Below, in pieces: positions 50,947 to 52,670 of a stretch of DNA of 52,670 bases. The stretch comes from JBBDIM01 sp040880405 (GTDB lineage Bacteria > Planctomycetota > Planctomycetia > Pirellulales > Pirellulaceae): NCBI GenBank assembly GCA_040880405.1, contig JBBDIM010000009.1:1-52670 (forward strand), in the 5' to 3' direction. Position numbers and translations under genes: made by a program. Numbering within the stretch: the stretch's first letter is position 1; every line of letters begins with the position of its first letter. Below the pieces are notes generated by a model, which did not search any database, was not told the origin of the DNA, and saw nothing but the letters and a program-made list of their open reading frames with translations.

Positions 50947-52485
50947 ATGGTCGCGAAAAAGGGGTCAGGACTCTTTTTCATAACCCGGGTTCAAGTTGAG
51001 AACGTATCGCGAAAAAGAGTCCTGACCCCTTTTTCACGTTCCGCCTCAACACTGTTGCTGGCCCTGATGTTGACGTGCGGAGTCTTAACCTCGCCCGCCC
51101 TCGCCCAGCTTGAGGAAGAACCCTCGGCGGAAGTGGAGACCGCAGTGGAGAACACGGTGGAGGCCCCGGAGCCTGAGGCGGAACCGCCGATCTCGATCGA
51201 GACCTCGCGAGATTTCTTCGAACTGTTGGACCTGACCGACAGCTACCTCGAAATGCTGCAGGACGATCGCCCCTTGGACGAGCAGGAAGAGGAGGCGATC
51301 CTGCGGATTTTGAATCGGACGAAACGTGTCCCGCCGGAGCGGATTAGCCAGTGGTTGGAACTGGAAACACCCTGGGCCGAGCTCGCCCAGACGCCCGGTC
51401 CGTTCCGCTTGCGGTACTTTCTGCTGACGGGGCATGTCCAATCGATCGAGGTTCGAGATTTGATTCCCGAGGCGGCCGAGCTGTTTGAGTTTGACCACTA
51501 CTACGAGCTTACGCTCCAGCTCGACGAAGAAGAGGGCCCCACCACGCCGGTGACCCTGGTCGTCCGCGAACTGCCGCTGCGGTGGCAAAAGGCCCGCGAG
51601 CGAGGCCTCGACCTCAGCGGCCAACGAGTCAGCGCCGCGGCCCTGTTCATGAAGACCACTCACGCCGAGGACCAAGAGCCGAGCTACGCCTTCGCCACGG
51701 CCCGGTTGTCTTGGCATCCGGAAGAGCCCCACGAGGCGCTGGGTGTCGTGGCCGATCACACCCTCTGGGCCGAGCGAGGGATGGATGTCGCGGAGTTTGA
51801 TAAGGTCCGCGATCGGGTCGAATTCTCGCCGCTGGAGCGGGAGGCGTTCTATCAACTGATGGGGGCGGTCCGTCAAGGTGAAGTCCCCGCCGATCGGCCG
51901 ACCATTCGGCTGGATGTGGCGGAGCTGCTCTCCAATTCGGCCCATCCCGAGGGGCAGCTCTTGTCCGAACTGGAACTGCTCCGCGGACAGCAAATGACGG
52001 TCGAGGGGCGGGTTTGGCGGGTCGCCAAAATCTTGATCGAAGATGACGATATCGAGCGCCGCTTAGGGATCGATCACTACTTTGAGATCACCATGTTCGT
52101 CCGGCTTGAGACGCCGATTGTCTCGCAGCGGGGAGATGACGAGACCACGCGTAAACAGTTTCGAGACGAGTACCCGGTGCTCGCCTGTGTCACCGAACTG
52201 CCCCCGGGGGTCGAAGTGGGAGAGAACCTGCGGTTGCAAGGCCGGATTACCGGGCCGTTTTTCAAGCTGTGGGCCTATCGAAGTGGATACATGTCGGCCG
52301 AGGATCGAAGTCGCCGCCAAATCAGCCCGCTACTGATCGCCCACCGTTTAACCTTAACCGATGGTCCCGCGGCTCCACCGGTCGACGAGTTCGCGTGGAA
52401 ACTGCTGTTGATGATTTTGGCGATCGGGGTGGTCGGTGTCGCGTTTGGGGTGGTGATGGCACGGGGTGCGAAGCGGCGGCGTTAA
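50947..52485 (+). CDS. Exported membrane-anchored protein with two OB-like domains (paralogue 2), REP-coded N-terminus
   Basis: The 512-residue protein has two related domains, about 155-275 and 345-470, and a C-terminal membrane segment (about 482-505). The second domain has RGQQMTVEGRVWRVAKI and TGPFFKLWAYRSG, which resembles the signature TGVFFKRWVYP of the upstream protein. A signal-peptide-like segment (about 35-54, TLLLALMLTCGVLTSPALAQ) lies unusually far from the start because residues 3-31 are encoded by a REP-like palindrome. ATG at 50947 was chosen because AGGATAGG lies 7 nt upstream; ATG at 50929 is also possible. Downstream in-frame starts would remove the positive charges before the signal segment. 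Confidence 0.78.
   Translation: MVAKKGSGLFFITRVQVENVSRKRVLTPFSRSASTLLLALMLTCGVLTSPALAQLEEEPSAEVETAVENTVEAPEPEAEPPISIETSRDFFELLDLTDSYLEMLQDDRPLDEQEEEAILRILNRTKRVPPERISQWLELETPWAELAQTPGPFRLRYFLLTGHVQSIEVRDLIPEAAELFEFDHYYELTLQLDEEEGPTTPVTLVVRELPLRWQKARERGLDLSGQRVSAAALFMKTTHAEDQEPSYAFATARLSWHPEEPHEALGVVADHTLWAERGMDVAEFDKVRDRVEFSPLEREAFYQLMGAVRQGEVPADRPTIRLDVAELLSNSAHPEGQLLSELELLRGQQMTVEGRVWRVAKILIEDDDIERRLGIDHYFEITMFVRLETPIVSQRGDDETTRKQFRDEYPVLACVTELPPGVEVGENLRLQGRITGPFFKLWAYRSGYMSAEDRSRRQISPLLIAHRLTLTDGPAAPPVDEFAWKLLLMILAIGVVGVAFGVVMARGAKRRR
50953..51037. repeat. REP-like palindrome, copy 5, inside a coding sequence
   Basis: The arms at 50953-50978 and 51012-51037 have core GGGGTCAGGACTC and its complement; the outer ends differ by one base. 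The 33-nt loop matches copies 1 and 4. Both arms and the loop are free of stop codons in the frame of the gene starting at 50947. Confidence 0.95.
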
Positions 52486-52489
52486 GCTG

Positions 52490-52523
52490 GGTGCCATGCC
52501 CACGCCCGGAAAGCGTGGACATG
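52490..52523 (+). repeat. TGCCATGCCCACG hairpin repeat, copy 3
   Basis: GGTGCCATGCCCACGC is followed by a 7-nt loop and GCGTGGACATG, an 11-bp stem with one mismatch. It starts 4 nt after the stop of the preceding gene. A partial CGCCAGGACGC-type sequence (AACGCAGAGCCGCGGAG) follows near 52622-52638. Confidence 0.75.
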
Positions 52524-52670
52524 CAGACGGGTGCGATCCGCGTTATGCGCCTGGATTAGCCGATGCAGGGATCACCCTCAATTCAACCGAACCGCATTGA
52601 TCTACTCGAAACGCATTTTTGAAACGCAGAGCCGCGGAGCGACTGTGTCGCTTGTCAAGTTGATTGTTTC

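Overview
The window looks like a chromosomal segment of a planctomycete, most likely a Pirellulales-type organism. The evidence is a combination of families that are typical of that phylum: a DUF1559 pseudopilin with a terminal H-x9-DG-like motif, a DUF1549/DUF1553 (PSCyt/PSD) protein beside a Tat-exported DUF1501 protein, ECF sigma factors with membrane anti-sigma partners, ABC-2 permeases with an internal duplication, and proline/glutamine-rich membrane proteins ending in squalene-cyclase-like repeats. GC content is high and many start codons are GTG or TTG. No rRNA, tRNA, CRISPR array, complete insertion sequence or transposase gene was seen.

Layout. 0.1-8.4 kb (+): a membrane protein with a squalene-cyclase-like domain, an ABC-2 permease and two overlapping CNNM (DUF21) proteins. 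8.4-12.6 kb: a small conserved protein and a TPR lipoprotein (-), two small cytosolic proteins (+), then a DUF1559 pseudopilin with a carboxypeptidase-regulatory-like lipoprotein (-). 13.1-20.0 kb (+): ECF sigma, anti-sigma and an exported helical protein joined by ATGA overlaps, followed by DUF1549/1553, DUF1501 and an exported helical protein. 20.4-23.3 kb (+): two overlapping membrane-associated GTPases. 23.6-26.4 kb: an esterase and two small exported proteins. 27.2-29.6 kb (+): rpmE, prfA, prmC. 29.9-37.6 kb: a papain-like peptidase, an orphan nucleotidyltransferase, a TMEM43 homologue, a zeta-like toxin with a probable antitoxin, a degenerate GGDEF protein, a YhaM-like nuclease and a PlsC-like acyltransferase. 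37.8-39.5 kb (+): a Xer recombinase and a VOC protein. 39.6-46.1 kb (-): an ExbB-ExbD-ExbD module downstream of two exported TPR proteins. 46.4-49.2 kb (-): ECF sigma and a VWA-like anti-sigma. 49.8-52.5 kb (+): two paralogous membrane-anchored proteins with an unrecognised OB-like domain.

The strongest non-genic signal is a family of long palindromes (13-bp core GGGGTCAGGACTC flanked by A and T runs). They resemble REP/BIME elements of REP-associated tyrosine transposases. There are five copies, and each sits 21-67 nt before a start codon or, in the last case, inside the coding sequence, where it supplies about 29 residues ahead of a signal peptide. One copy separates a sigma gene from its anti-sigma gene. 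At least four other intergenic inverted-repeat families are present.

How the genes may work together: the sigma/anti-sigma/sensor cluster plausibly controls the exported DUF1549/DUF1501 pair; the ExbBD module and its TPR partners form an envelope energy-transduction unit; rpmE-prfA-prmC is a translation cluster. These are inferences from order and family, because nothing could be searched or computed here.
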